The notes under the pieces: model-generated
Told to the model about the DNA's origin: nothing
What the model saw: the letters and a program-made list of their open reading frames with translations, nothing else
Database searches by the model: none
Source of the DNA: Hygrocybe punicea
Lineage: Eukaryota; Basidiomycota; Agaricomycetes; Agaricales; Hygrophoraceae
DNA: 64,000 nucleotides
Direction of reading: 5' to 3'
Assembly: GCA_963556145.1 (NCBI GenBank)
Contig: OY744462.1
Span: 1,488,001 to 1,552,000, forward strand
Translations under genes and position numbers: made by a program
In this document: in pieces, positions 1 through 11,688 of the stretch
Numbering within the stretch: the stretch's first letter is position 1
How the letters are laid out: each line of letters starts with the position of its first letter

Positions 1-215
1 GCAGTTGCAGGCCTGACTTTTGATTGTTTTCCAGCTGACAGCCGGAGAACTCACAGGAAGCGGTAGAGTGCACCCGAAATCTTCACCGACCTGCTGCAGA
101 CATCACCTTGTTTTCGTATCAAAGGTCATTGACACCTGTGTATGAATGGCACTACCATGGCCTTACACCAGGACAGGCTAACTACCCAGAGACGCATGTA
201 ATACCCAATTGCAAT

Positions 216-964
216 CTAACGAGTCTCAATTGTTTCCCCAAAGTTGTTGACCATACCTTCTAGACCTCCAATCTCTCTCAGTGTCCTGGAAAAGAATTCA
301 CCAAGCCTATCTTGAACCTGAAGTCGTTGGAAATTTGTCTCCATATCCACTTCCGAGTCCCTTGCATCCCTGCCAGCTAACCACCCCTCCAAATTCACCT
401 CCCCTACTACAAGTAAGCTGCGCAACCGCGTGCGCTCCGTCTGGCTCACAAACGACTTGCTTGTATTCGATTGATCGTCGATGGCAAAGTCAACACCATC
501 TTGTGAAACGGGATCCCAAACTTGAGATCGCAAAACACAGATCCAGGCCTGATCCAGATCGTCCAGCCAGTCGACGAGTTCTGGTAGGGCATCTGGATCA
601 GGGGGATAGCCTGAAATTGAGTTCAAGGCGTCTCCCGTGAGTCGAAGAAGGAAAGCAGTACGAAGAGATTCGGACGGGACTGCTGGCGGGATTTGGAGTA
701 TTACCGACAACACTTCACGCATGCTTTTGAGGTACGAGGCTAGGGTGGGAAGCTCTGTGGTTGGCTGAGAGCTGGACGTGGGGTCATCGAATGCTGTGGT
801 CAAGATTCAACGTCAACCAACCGCTTTTTGTAGGCCCGAGTAATGTTCAACAGTTTTTCATCCAGGAAATCTCGTAGTTTCCGTTCTTGTTTGGCTGAAA
901 GTGCACGAACACTGCTCAATATTGTTTGGTTTCCGTTTTCTTCTGTCAGAGTATTGCCAGACAT
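216..964 (-). CDS. Conserved hypothetical protein, two exons
   Basis: Two exons, complement of 822-964 and 216-771, are joined by a 50-nt GT-AG intron (772-821). This gives a 232-residue protein and reads across an in-frame stop that the unspliced sequence would hit. The protein is mostly helical. It has a charged N-terminal stretch (KQERKLRDFLDEK), a leucine-rich middle, and a central WLDDLDQAW motif followed by RSQVWDP. I see no signal peptide, membrane segment or catalytic motif. The start was placed at the second Met (964); an in-frame Met at 991 would add nine residues. It resembles a family of basidiomycete hypothetical proteins, but I cannot give a function. Confidence 0.7.
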
Positions 965-1793
965 GATCTGGTCTTTGGTAAACAGGAACAAGCAACTTTA
1001 AAAGACTTTTATTACACTGTAAATTATGGCTCGTTACTAATAGCAGTGGACGATAGCGATTCTGATACTGAGTTGGAAAAAAAAAGCTTACATAAGCTCC
1101 CTTTCCGAGCCAAAGCAACAGATTCTCATGAAAAATAATCTGTAGCTCTCTCAGAAGTGATCCCAAAAATATGGTGCTTGAAGGGCGCAATGACAGTGTT
1201 GATTAAATGCATTTGTACTTTTCAAAATTCTCATAAATGCAAGGGATTTTAAATAATACAATATTTTGTCCAATCATTAAACATGAAGACTGTTTGTGCA
1301 GGCATAAGGCCACAGGGAAGAACATACCATTATTGCATTGGGAGAGCTAACAGGTTAAGTTTGAATAGAAAGGGAAGACACAGGAAATTTGCATAGTGTA
1401 TCACAAAAATATAACTTCTTTTCATCCACTTTCTCACTAGATTATTTAATTTCTCTTTAGATACATTTGAGAATATTCTGGAAAAATTCTGAGAATAAGA
1501 TGGCTTTAGAAGGTATTTTCTCCAATTTTCTTTAGTTATAGCATGGGGTATTTATTTGGAAACACTATAACATGCCCCGCAGGGCAGATTTTTTTTGATT
1601 CCACTCTCCCAGCTTTCTGTAAATGCTTGCTATTGTAAACAGTCTCTAGTCAATCCCTGACAAATAAACACCTAGACACATTGAATATAACTTATGTTGT
1701 TTGTGTTGATATGATTATTTCTTTCTATTCAAAAATATTATTAATTTTTTATTCTACTGTCCACTGATACCGGTATCGGGCCTAAATTATTTG
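965..1793. other. AT-rich intergenic region
   Basis: No convincing gene. The stretch is AT-rich with poly-A/T tracts and only short incidental ORFs. It separates the 5' side of the hypothetical gene from the 3' end of the tryptophanyl-tRNA synthetase gene. I see no inverted repeat or duplicated border. Confidence 0.5.
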
Positions 1794-3219
1794 TTAACTC
1801 GAAGATAACCCAACATCCATTCTCACTTTTTGCATCGTGATCGCAGCGCGCTCTCTTGCCTTTCTAGCGCCCTCATCTGCTACCCACGTTAGATAAGTCT
1901 GTTCACTCCTAATCCTCTCAAACATTGTCCGAGGTCCTTTAATTAGTCCCTCAAGAGCTTCTGCAACATCAGCCTTAAGATGACCATGACCTTTCCCTTC
2001 GTAGCGTTTTGCGACCTCGGCGACATCCTCGTCTGTGCAAGCCGCTAAGATGGTCAAGAGGTTCGATGTCCCGGGCCGACGTATGGGATCGAATGTAATT
2101 CCCGAGATAGAATCAGTTACTGCCGCCCGAATCTTCGAATTGATTTGAGAGGCGGTGTCGGTGAGCAGAATTCGGGATTGAACATCGAGAGAAGATTTTG
2201 ACATTTTGGATGTTGGATCCTTAAGGGAAAGAATGCGTCTGGACGGTGCTGGGACCTTCCTAAGCTCATTCTCTGACATGACACAAGAGAGATGCACACA
2301 CTGATGACTGGCTGGGGCAGTGGGAACATCGGGTTATTTGAGGACTTGAATGTACGATTATAGATGACCGCCAAGTCTCGCGCCAGCTCTAGATGTTGTT
2401 GTTGATCCTCTCCAACTGGCACATGGGTTGCTCTGAGGAAGGAAGATGATCATCACGGTGAACCGTGGTGCGGTCCTACTAAAACGTACTTGTAGGCAAG
2501 AATGTCGGCCGCTTGCAAAATAGGGTAAGTAAACAGACCAGCATTGAGTAGAGATTCATCGACTTCGGATTCGTCATTCGCATTTCGTGCTGCTACTAAC
2601 CGCGACTGAGTTCTGGGCTTTAGACAGGTAGTCAATGGTTGGAGGGGACAAGGAAAAGCTTGCCTTCCACGTAGTCATCCTACGGAGTTTTCCCATTGGT
2701 GTTATACAGCTCAAAATCCACGCTAGCTCGGTATGACTTTGGTTCTTAAATGTGCATGCGGTTTGATGCCGAAGTAACAACAAATGCAAGTGAAATTCGC
2801 TCTCACCTGGTCTTGGTGGAATACGATTGAGCGCACAGGGTCAATGCCTATGGCCAAAAGTACAGCCAGCATATCCATTCTTGCAGACATCAGTTCCTTG
2901 GGATTTTGAGGTAGAGTCAACGCGTGCCATCCAACGATCGCAAAAATTAATTCGTCCTGAGCAGTGGCATCTCGCTGCAATCGAACCCAGTTTGAAAGTG
3001 CTCCAAGGTAGTTTCCTAGCTGTTCCTTTGGATGAGTTTCGACAGAGGATAAGCAGTCAACTGCAGGACTACATGGGGAATACCAGTCGGCTGAATTCCA
3101 GAGAAGACTATTCGTTGAGATTGACGCCGACAAACCGCAGAGCCAGTAAACCACCGTGTAGTCGCTACAGAGATACCAGGTATTATTGCCCCAGGCCACC
3201 TCCGAGTTTGAAAGACCAT
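1794..3219 (-). CDS. MSW1: Tryptophanyl-tRNA synthetase, probably mitochondrial
   Basis: Class I synthetase that charges tRNA-Trp. The HIGH-type signature PTGIPHLGNYLGA forms only after removing a 53-nt intron (3020-3072). Then come DELIFAIVGWHAL, HTELAWILSC, the AGLFTYPILQAADILAYK block, HVPVGEDQQQHLEL, and the second class I signature KMSKSS near 2200. Splicing out 2606-2663 joins TTWK to SRLVAARNAN; that intron starts with GC (AAG|GCAAGC) instead of GT. One further short intron near 2260-2300 is not resolved. The N-terminus before the catalytic domain is Arg-rich and lacks acidic residues, which suits a mitochondrial presequence; Met at 3219 is chosen, 3285 is possible. It lies head-to-head with MAK10, about 90 bp apart. 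Confidence 0.9.
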
Positions 3220-3307
3220 TTTTTTTCTTTCAGTTTGAAGTCCGCTTCCGAGTCGAAAACCCACTTCCACTTTGCTCCGAGTCAAGGTCTTTCAGCTAGT
3301 ACAAATG

Positions 3308-6177
3308 CCATGGACCTGGATGCACAGAACAACCTACCCGGAGGGGATGGTTTCGACGATGTAACAATGGTGTTCACCAATGCTGCAAAGGGTGCGTCCC
3401 AGCCGCGTTACTGAACATGTCTGATCTATCTTCACTCAAGACATGGAACCTGGGGAACTCATCTTTTCCGACAGTTTCTCTCTGCAAGACGCTATGAGCG
3501 CATTTGAAGTAGGTCGTGGACCCGTAGCGTTCTGTCTGAACCCTCATTCTGGCCCTAAGATAGGAGAGCCACGGTTGGACAGTGGCTTCATTCACGAAGG
3601 AGACCCCAGACCACCATTCAATCCTTTATCACCATTGCTACCTGAGGAACTTTGTTGGATTCTCGATAGATCGTTTACATGCGAGGTGAATGAGAAAAGA
3701 CCAACTCCCATTGTCCCGTTGTTCAACTGTGTTCAGATGGAATGGCACTTTGGGAACATGCTTTCGCAGACCGTGTTTACGTTCCTTTTTGTGCACCATC
3801 TCGATGATATCGATCCGGAGTTGGTGTCTCGCGGTCCAAAATCCAATGAAGATCCATTACGGCCCATTGAGCTCATCACCGTAGTTCTCAGATCGGCAGT
3901 ATTTGGATTGTGGAAATGCTGTGATTTATCTTGGAGAGAGCTTCTCAAAGGTGGCATGCAAGATGTTCGCCGTACTTCTTTAGCGAAGTTGAGAACAACT
4001 GCTCATCATGATTCCATCTTGGTAGGGAGAAGACTGGCAAGGGGAGAAATGTGACGTATCGCTCCGGGGAGGACAATCTGTCAAATTTGTGCTTGCCCAG
4101 CTTGATGATGCCGCAGACTGGCTTTCCAGGTCTTCAAAAAGTGTGTGGCTCGTATACAAGGAGAAATTCCCGTTGACGGTGTTGGCAGTTTCCGGGACAT
4201 TACAATATGCCTTGTTGGCTAGAATTCTGTTGCGAAAAGTATGTAAATCACCGTAACCTATCCTAACCTGTCTTACGTCTTTCAGGCTATCCTAGAATTG
4301 ATGGATTTGCCTATACACAAGGATAATCGCAAACGTACAAGGCTAGTCACGGTCGCTCGGAATCTACTTCAAGTTATTCGCGATCATCCGTCCCCTGAGC
4401 CACCTCCAGATTCTCCAGCAACATTATGCTTTGACCCTCTTATTGCCCGCCGACTCAATTCCTTTGTTCCATCCCGCGTTTTGGAATTGCGGGACCTGTC
4501 CCGCACATGGGAGGCTGTGGAAAATTTTATTGATGGTTTTGAAGAGCTTTCTCTTTTGGTCAAGACAACAAGTATATCTACCTGGGCGGTAAGGCGACCT
4601 TTTCCCCTCGCACATCTCACATTCCGACAGATGTGTAGATCGTTGGAAACATTCGACTCTGGTTGTCTGAGCCTCCCCAAAGGGTGGCTTATATCAGATC
4701 ATCTACCCAGGTCAGTGATGACTTCGTAATCTGACTGTACATTATATCTACATTCATATCATTTCTTACAGACCGCTTTCTTCGACGGTTCTTCTGTTTT
4801 GAATAACCACAATCTCGTATGGATTGTGGACCGTTTCTTCATCGAGACATTGGGGCTACCGTATTCAACCCTGTGTCTAGCCGTTAACGACCGATGGGCT
4901 GGGTTCTATTCACCTCCGTTTCAAGACCTTGAACATCGCATAATACAGGCACCTTCCATTATTTGTTGCAAATCATGCTTTGGCTTATTGATCACCCTCA
5001 GCTTATCACTTCCCATATACGAGGACTTTGGAACAACCCTCCCCGACGACGCCGACATCTCATGAAATCTCTGTTACATTGGCACGCACTCTATCATGCT
5101 CTCCTTGGAATCACCTCGCAGCTGACCACATATGTAATATTTTCCTTGTTACTCTTTCTGCCCATCATACTCATATCATCATCCCAGAACCAGTCCGAGA
5201 TCCTCAATCAGATGCCTAATGCCGCTCTATCGTGGCAATTATCAATTGTCCGCGAGGTCATATTTTCTGGCTTTCAATTAGAGCTGTACTCTGCAGAGGA
5301 GAAGCCATTTGCGTATTGGTATGCTTCCCAGGTCATGGAGAAACACCTGGCGGTTTTGGACGATATGGCGTTGGCGGTATCAAAGGGTATGTTGTCGTAA
5401 CACTGTTCCTCGCCAGTTCTGAAGATTTGTTTTCGTAGACTCGGTAGTGTACAATGAGATCTCATTTCAGTCTCAATTTCTCTCTGCGTTGCAAATCATG
5501 TCCGTAGCCATGTTCTCTGTGCGTTTGCGAATAAGCAGGAAGGCCGTCATTGCGCTAACTGTCCGTTCCGCAGGTTTCCATGAAATTTGCTTCAGCCTTT
5601 GGACGACAATCGAAATACAACTTTTTCCGCCGATACAAGTGGATATTCCGGCCGGAATATGACGAAATCGGTACGCCTCTCGTCACGCCACCTCAACTTA
5701 ACGGATTTATGTCAGCATGTGTGGAGTTGTCCCATGTCAGTCCCAACTACTCACCTGCTCGCGAGTAGCTTTCTTACGCCATCCCGAAGGATGAATTTTA
5801 TTCACCGTCTGATTCAGTCAAGCTGGCGAGAGAGATCCTGGTAAAGTTAATTGAACGCCCAGTTGGAGGGGCCGGACCATGGAATGGCGATATGGTTCGA
5901 GTCAGTGGATGTTTCAATTTTTTCTTTTTCTTTCGAGTGCTGATAATCCTTGATTGAGTTCCTCGAAAATCTTGCGGACATATGTGGACGGTTGTCTGCG
6001 TTGCCGGCGAACATGAAAGATCTGTCAGCCTTCGATGTGACTTGCTTGAAATGGGACCCACGACTAAACCCGTGGTTCCCTGTTATCGAGGAGCATCGCA
6101 AAGGGGATGTTGGTCCCCCAGCACGGTCTGGGAGTAAGAAATTGAAGAACGGACTCCAAAGCCCCGAGAAAATATAG
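3308..6177 (+). CDS. MAK10: NatC N-terminal acetyltransferase auxiliary subunit Mak10/Naa35
   Basis: Auxiliary, ribosome-anchoring subunit of NatC, which acetylates proteins starting Met-hydrophobic. The family signature appears once introns are removed: MEPGELIFSDSFSLQDAMSA near 3443, then FE|IGEPRLDSGF across the intron 3509-3559. That intron is 51 nt, in frame and stop-free, so an unspliced reading inserts 17 false residues exactly in the signature. Later exons include LLPEELCWILDRSF, a helical block at 4290-4600, the FFRRYKWIFRPEY stretch near 5630, and a C-terminal exon ending at 6177. Many small introns remain only roughly placed. It is divergent from the MSW1-like gene, so the ~90-bp gap is probably a shared promoter. 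Confidence 0.85.
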
Positions 6178-6427
6178 ATATCTTGGATCAGTCGTTATAT
6201 ATACATGGAATAGCGGGTGAAGGAATATTAATATTGTGCGGAAGGAGACTGGTACAGAGTGGTGAACAGCAAACAGGACAATCTGATATAATTTTGAAGG
6301 AGGTCTAGGTAAAGAATACCGTATAAAGAATTTCCAAACTATCACGATAGGAAATTTGTGGATATGTTTGGTGAAGACCCTGACTCGCCGAACAAATGCC
6401 TTATAATGGAAACATGTATACTTGGCT

Positions 6428-7820
6428 ATGTCCGCTTTGAAAAGGTCTCTCTCATCCAGGACCACAAAGGTGACGGCGCGTGCAAGTCCATATCACGCCT
6501 CCGTAACATTGTATGAACCCGAGGCTGCAGAGTCGCATTCGCCATGGCCAAAACATCCTTTGGGAAAGGTTCACGTTGACAGAGTTTCGGATATAGAGGA
6601 TACTCTTCCACCTCAAGTTCGCCAAGAACCCAGTCTTTCTCCTCCGACAAGAAAAGGTCGCAAGGTCGCTTCGCCGCGCAAGAACAAGCCCATCCAACAA
6701 TCGCTGGAGGTCCCTCATCCAACCCCAAAGAGATGGCGCGAAGCTTACGATACGATCAAGGATATGCGTTCCAAAATTGTAGCCCCGGTTGATACTATGG
6801 GATGTGATCAAGCTCAGTTGAAGGAACATGACCCTAAAGTATGTGATAAAGTGGTGTGGGATATTTTCCTGATGTTTCATTCTTGTTTAACAGAGCCGAC
6901 GGTTTGCAACCCTTGTGTCACTTATGTTATCTTCGCAAACGAAAGATGAGGTAACAGACGCTGCGGTCTCTAAACTTCGAAGCGCAGTCGGAGGTAGTCT
7001 AACCGTCGATGCTATTATCGAAACGAAGGAGAGCTCGATATCAGAGGCTATAGCCAAGGTCGGCTTCTGGAGACGCAAAACCCAGTCAGCCAAATCTTTG
7101 TGTCTTTTTCGAGCCATCACTGACACGACCAAGGTATATAAAGCAGACTGCCCAGCGATTGCGCGATGAATTTTCTTCCGACGTACCGCAAACTGTCGAC
7201 GAGTTATGTTCTCTTCCAGGTGTTGGTCCGAAAATGGCATTCCTAGCCCTTCAAGTTGCTTGGAATTTGTACGAGGCTTTTTTTACGTCTATATCAAATG
7301 TGCTGAACGCCCCTGTGTTAGGAATGTGGGCATCGGTGTCGACGTTCATGTCCACCGTATTACTAACAGACTCGGGTGGCATCATCCTCAAACTAAAAAT
7401 CCCGAGGCAACAAGGTTGGTGGTACTCCATGCACGCTCAGAACAAGAGCTGTTTACAGTTGCCACGAAATCGCAGACTAAATCTCCAATCTTGGTTACCT
7501 CAAGAGTTGCACCCAGAAATTAACCATATGCTTGTTGGATTTGGCCAGGTTCACTTTCATGTCACGTCCCATCGAAGGTAGGTTCCCTACTCATGACTGT
7601 TTTGCAGACTGTTTGCCTTCCTGTTGGTCCACGATGTGATCTTTGTGACTTGAGCTCCAATGGCCTTTGTCCAAGTGCTCGGAAAGGTGGCAAATCAAAG
7701 CGTCACAAGGCACTTGTTCCGACAGAAGAATTATCTGGTCAAACCATCGAGGTTGAAGGCAATGACCCGGAGGAACCAGCAGTTGCGTTGAATTCGAGTG
7801 GTTCACAAGCACGTAGTTAG
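6428..7820 (+). CDS. NTH1: Endonuclease III homologue, DNA glycosylase/AP lyase
   Basis: Bifunctional base-excision enzyme for oxidised pyrimidines. A basic N-terminal tail (6428-6720) is probably nuclear/mitochondrial targeting sequence. The glycosylase fold follows: [12 protein letters not shown]; the helix-hairpin-helix LPGVGPKMA, with the catalytic Lys in GVGPK; then [17 protein letters not shown] with the catalytic Asp in the VD pair. A C-terminal 4Fe-4S loop is visible near 7615-7670 as C-X6-C-X2-C-X7-C. The last spacer is 7, compared with 5 in bacterial and human enzymes as I recall them. At least four introns interrupt the gene. Its 3' end lies about 140 bp from the RPA34 start on the same strand. 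Confidence 0.93.
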
Positions 7821-7958
7821 GTGGATTACCTGGAGATTTGCAACTCCAATCGTTGCGTTGTTTATGAGATTCGCTTTCATGAGGTGGTCACCCGTGTTTG
7901 TTTCAAACGTTGTTGCCAAATAATCCCAATTTGGTTTTCAAAAGTTGACTCGGACTCG

Positions 7959-8921
7959 ATGTCTTCTTCACCTTCATCTCCAGAACCAGAAGTCATACCC
8001 ATCCAAAACAAAAATAAAATCCCTAAACCAAAGGGCAAAGCCAAAACAAAGAAGACTAAAGGAACAGCTCCAGTTGCGGTCGAGCATGGCAAGAACGAGG
8101 GAACCAATCCACACTGGGCGTACAAACCTCCACCTGACGCTGTTCTCATCGACCATGACGTTGATGCCGGTGAATTCGACTGGGATGCTATAAATAATGA
8201 TGAGGATTTGGAGCTTTGGCTCATCCGTATTCCAGACGGTGTGAGTTTGTTGAAAAAACTTGACAGTAATAACAATAATAATCTTTATTTCTCTCGCAGG
8301 TGAAACCAAAGTATCTGGAGAACCTCGAAATCGAACGTCCGTCATCGTCCAAGAACGAGCGCGTAGGCACGCTGGCAAGGAAGTACGCGACGTATGATAT
8401 TTGGTCGGTAGGTGAAGGGGACGACCACCAGCCAATAGTCGGCGAAGAGATCAAAGAGTTGTCACCTCTACTACCCCGGAGAAGGAAAAACGGCCTGCTT
8501 TATCAACGTATTTACCCCATCAACAATGTCCAACCATTGGACTGTACTCCCGCTGACGGTGAATTTAGCGTCGAAACCAATCGCCCGTCATATCGTGATA
8601 TCTGCCCAGACCATATTGCCCACGCCGGCACCAACCTCAGAACTTGCTAGTGCCTCAAGTTCTAGTCCGACGTATAAAAATCCGCCACGACAGGTATACC
8701 CAAAAGAGCTCTTGAAGCATCGATTCCTTCCGTACGGTTCTGGGACTCTAAATGACGACGGGATAGACGCACACGCTGAAACGGTTGTTCAGGGACAGGA
8801 TGTATTGCAGGAGCCGCCATTAGCGGAACTGGAGGCGACAAAGACGAAAGGAAAGAAGCGAAAACAAAAGGGAGACGGAGGCAGCGCAGTGAAATCCAAA
8901 AAGGCCAGAACAACTCGATAA
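7959..8921 (+). CDS. RPA34: RNA polymerase I subunit RPA34-like
   Basis: Three exons, 7959-8240, 8300-8507 and 8569-8921, give a 280-residue protein with all phases consistent. Introns are 59 and 61 nt. The protein has a Lys-rich N-terminal tail, a core containing FDWDAINNDEDLELWLIRIP and VKPKYLENLEI, a second core strand SKPIARHIVIS that forms only after the second intron is removed, and a very basic C-terminal tail (KGKKRKQKG). This layout matches the A34.5/RPA34 subunit of Pol I, which pairs with A49. The core is recognised by pattern only, so the call is good but not certain. Confidence 0.75.
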
Positions 8922-9085
8922 ACAATCGCAGAGTGCTTGTCCTGACTCCTCGAGGTCCGAACGGCGTCTTGAACATCACGCCTTCCGCGAAGGAAGAGAA
9001 AAAGTACACATAAACCTCCGGAACCTCATATTGGACCTGTGAATAATAAGATTAACAGTGATAATAAACTCGTTCGTGTGATTGA

Positions 9086-11261
9086 TCATCCAACATCCAT
9101 CTCATCTCCTCTTGCCTTCCCTTTTCCTTTGTTAGTCCGTTGATCAGAATCAGAGCCATGGGACACCAGCATCGACTGCTCAATTCCCCGCCTGATGTCC
9201 TCCTCGATTCCTTCATAGACACTCTTCTCAGGCAGGCCCCATATCCGCCCAGGATTCTCCCGCTGCTTCTCTTCAAACACAGAACCGACCACGTCAACCC
9301 ACTGTCGCCGCGTCTCTACAAGCTGGTGTAATGGTTCCGGAATACTCAATCTGCACTCCTCGTCCGTCACCAAACCAAGAGCAGCCGGAGAGGGCGCTGG
9401 GACGCCTGTCCCATTCACAACACCGTTTGCGCTGCAATTAATATCGGTAACTTTCTTTTTCTTTTTGCCCAACTTCGGCCCGTCTTTCTTTTGGAGCTTG
9501 CTGAACGTGCTCGATATGTTTTTGTCGATAGAGTCACGTAAGTCAAGGTATTCTTGATAGCCCAGCCGGTCACGGGCGATTGCGGCGAGACGTTCTCTTC
9601 GTGCCTTATTGGTGGCCACGATGGTCCGCAGCTCCCGTTGTGCATAACGAAGACCAGTTGCAACCGGGTCGTCCACCTTCTCTGAGTAATCAGGCTGCAG
9701 AAACTGTAAGATAGGCTTTGAAGAGGATCTAAAGTGCAGCTTACTGTGCTATCGAGCAAGCCGTGAAAACGTAGGGTGTTTCTGACCCTCTCCTCGAGAT
9801 CTGACACATTCATCTTTTCTCTCCTCGCAGCAGCAGCTCCACTTCCCCCGGGTCGTCCCTCCATCGCATCCTCGGCAGCCTTGACACCCTTCCACACTGT
9901 CATATCAGGCATTGGCAGCAATGCACTGATCAGTCTCTCTGTAAGTGGACCGTGGCCTCTCTCCTCTGTCACTAAATCCGGCTCCGAGAGTGTCGATGGA
10001 TCCCATTTCGGCACCGGGGCGGATGACGACCCTTGCGGATTCCGAGTAGCAGTAAAACCCGGCATGGGACCACCATAGATTGCTGTATCTTCTTCCTCCC
10101 AGACTTCCGCATATGGTCGACCCAACTTTGGTATGATGTATGGCTCCAGTTCATCTCCCGAAAACTCCAGAAAACCAACGTCTTCTTCCTTTATGCTTCG
10201 TATCCACGGTTCTATGCTGGTATAGAAAGTGCTAACGAGCACCTGAGAGGGTTGCTTTAACTTGCTGAAGTCTTCGTTCACTTCGGTTGCTCTGCTGGGC
10301 CCCGGAACTGGTGGCGGGGGTATTGGGGGGCGAGGGGAGAGCATTAGGTATGGTGGTGGGACGGAGAAGTCTGGACCCGGCAGAGACTAAAAGCAATGTC
10401 AGAGTGAAATTGATGGCAAGACCCGACGAACTGACTTTGGAGTGAGAATGAGCTGAGGCAGCGCTTGCTTTGCTGGTCTTGGGTGGGTGTGGGTGCGGGT
10501 GAGTATACTGGAGAGGTGGTGATACTTTGCGAGACCGTTGTGGTTCTTCCAATGACTGCTATGAGCAAATACAACTTGCGAGTTGTCCATAATAAACTGA
10601 CCGACTTCAATGTCACTATCTTCCATGTCGCGTTTCCGTTTCTTTTTCTTCTTCTTGACATCGTCTCCAATTCTACATAATATATTCGCGTTATTAATGG
10701 GGTTAGAATAACTTATGATGACTGGTGACCTTCGAGGATCCAGCGATGATCTTGAAGAGGATGGAGGGACAGATCCCATGCGTAATGAAGGAATGCGAGC
10801 CTTAGACGCTGCGACACGCAGAAACACCGGGTCATCGACGTCAAGCGACGGAGTGACTAGAACCAAAATTTGGCAGGAGGAGATTCACGAGAAATAGGCG
10901 GATGTACAAAGAACGCCATAATTGAGTGAGGGAGAGAGGGCGAAGGGATGAAATTGGGTAAGACAGTATAACAAACGCGTATTCGCGGAGTAAACGTACA
11001 GTCTCGTTCCCGTTTGACTTTCTCGATGGACTTGGCCTTGCCTTTCTCTCGCTCTTTCATGCGCTTCATAGACTCGCCAATGGACTTCAAGTCTTCCCCG
11101 GCCTTCTTTGCTCTCTCGAGTGTTCTCTGCTTCAAGAGTTCGAGTTCGGCTTGAAGAGATTCTAAATCATCTGTCGGTGGAACCGACTCTGGCAGATTCT
11201 TGAAGAGAGAAGAGCGAATCGGAAGCGGAGAGTGAGAGTAAGAAGAGAGCTTAGACGACAT
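9086..11261 (-). CDS. NGG1: SAGA/ADA complex subunit Ada3/Ngg1
   Basis: Adaptor of the Gcn5 histone acetyltransferase module. The N-terminal exon (11261 downward) starts MSSKLSSYSHSP and contains a coiled coil (LQAELELLKQRTLERAKKAG). A low-complexity Ser/Pro middle is followed by the conserved ADA3 C-terminal domain: LTERLISALLPMPD, the short motif DLEERVRNTLRFHGLL near 9740-9800, and a long helix from LRYAQRELRTIVATNKARRERL to the DSIDKNISSTFSKLQKKD region. It ends with a Lys-rich tail at 9086. Several introns lie between 9680 and 11050. The start at 11261 is the first Met giving an open frame into the coiled coil. Confidence 0.85.
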
Positions 11262-11688
11262 GTTCGCTACGGGGTCAGGGACTCCCCCGCCACTGCGAGT
11301 TTGGCTGCCAAAGCGATATTCACGACGCGGAATGCGAGCAATCGTAATGCCTGGAGGTCGTCGAGCAGGAATATGCCTTGGAGGGTGAAAGCCGTATAAT
11401 ATTGAAGTGCGGTGTGATGTTTGCTCTTGCTGCCACCTTGTTCCCACGCCCTTGCAGCTGGCAAAGAAAATTATTATGGGGACTCAATTATTCCGTGGAA
11501 TGCCCTTCTAGTCCCATAATTGCTGCGCTTGGTCAAAGCTTTATTTCTGCACGTAGCTACCGAGGATAATACGACGAACGACAGAATATAGTGGTAATAC
11601 AGGGTTATGTCAATATTAATAAATATTTTAGTTGTCAATGTAATCAGAAACCTTAGCATGAGTCCATCCGTCTGCGTGGCCAGGATTT
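11262..11688. other. Divergent intergenic region between ADA3 and SLC41 genes
   Basis: A stretch of 427 bp without a gene that must carry the upstream regions of both neighbours, which point away from each other. The right half (11550-11650) is AT-rich. I see no repeat or clear binding motif. Confidence 0.5.

Noticed and set aside
281..640. 119-codon plus-strand ORF
   Set aside because: Antisense to the conserved hypothetical gene and low in family-like features.
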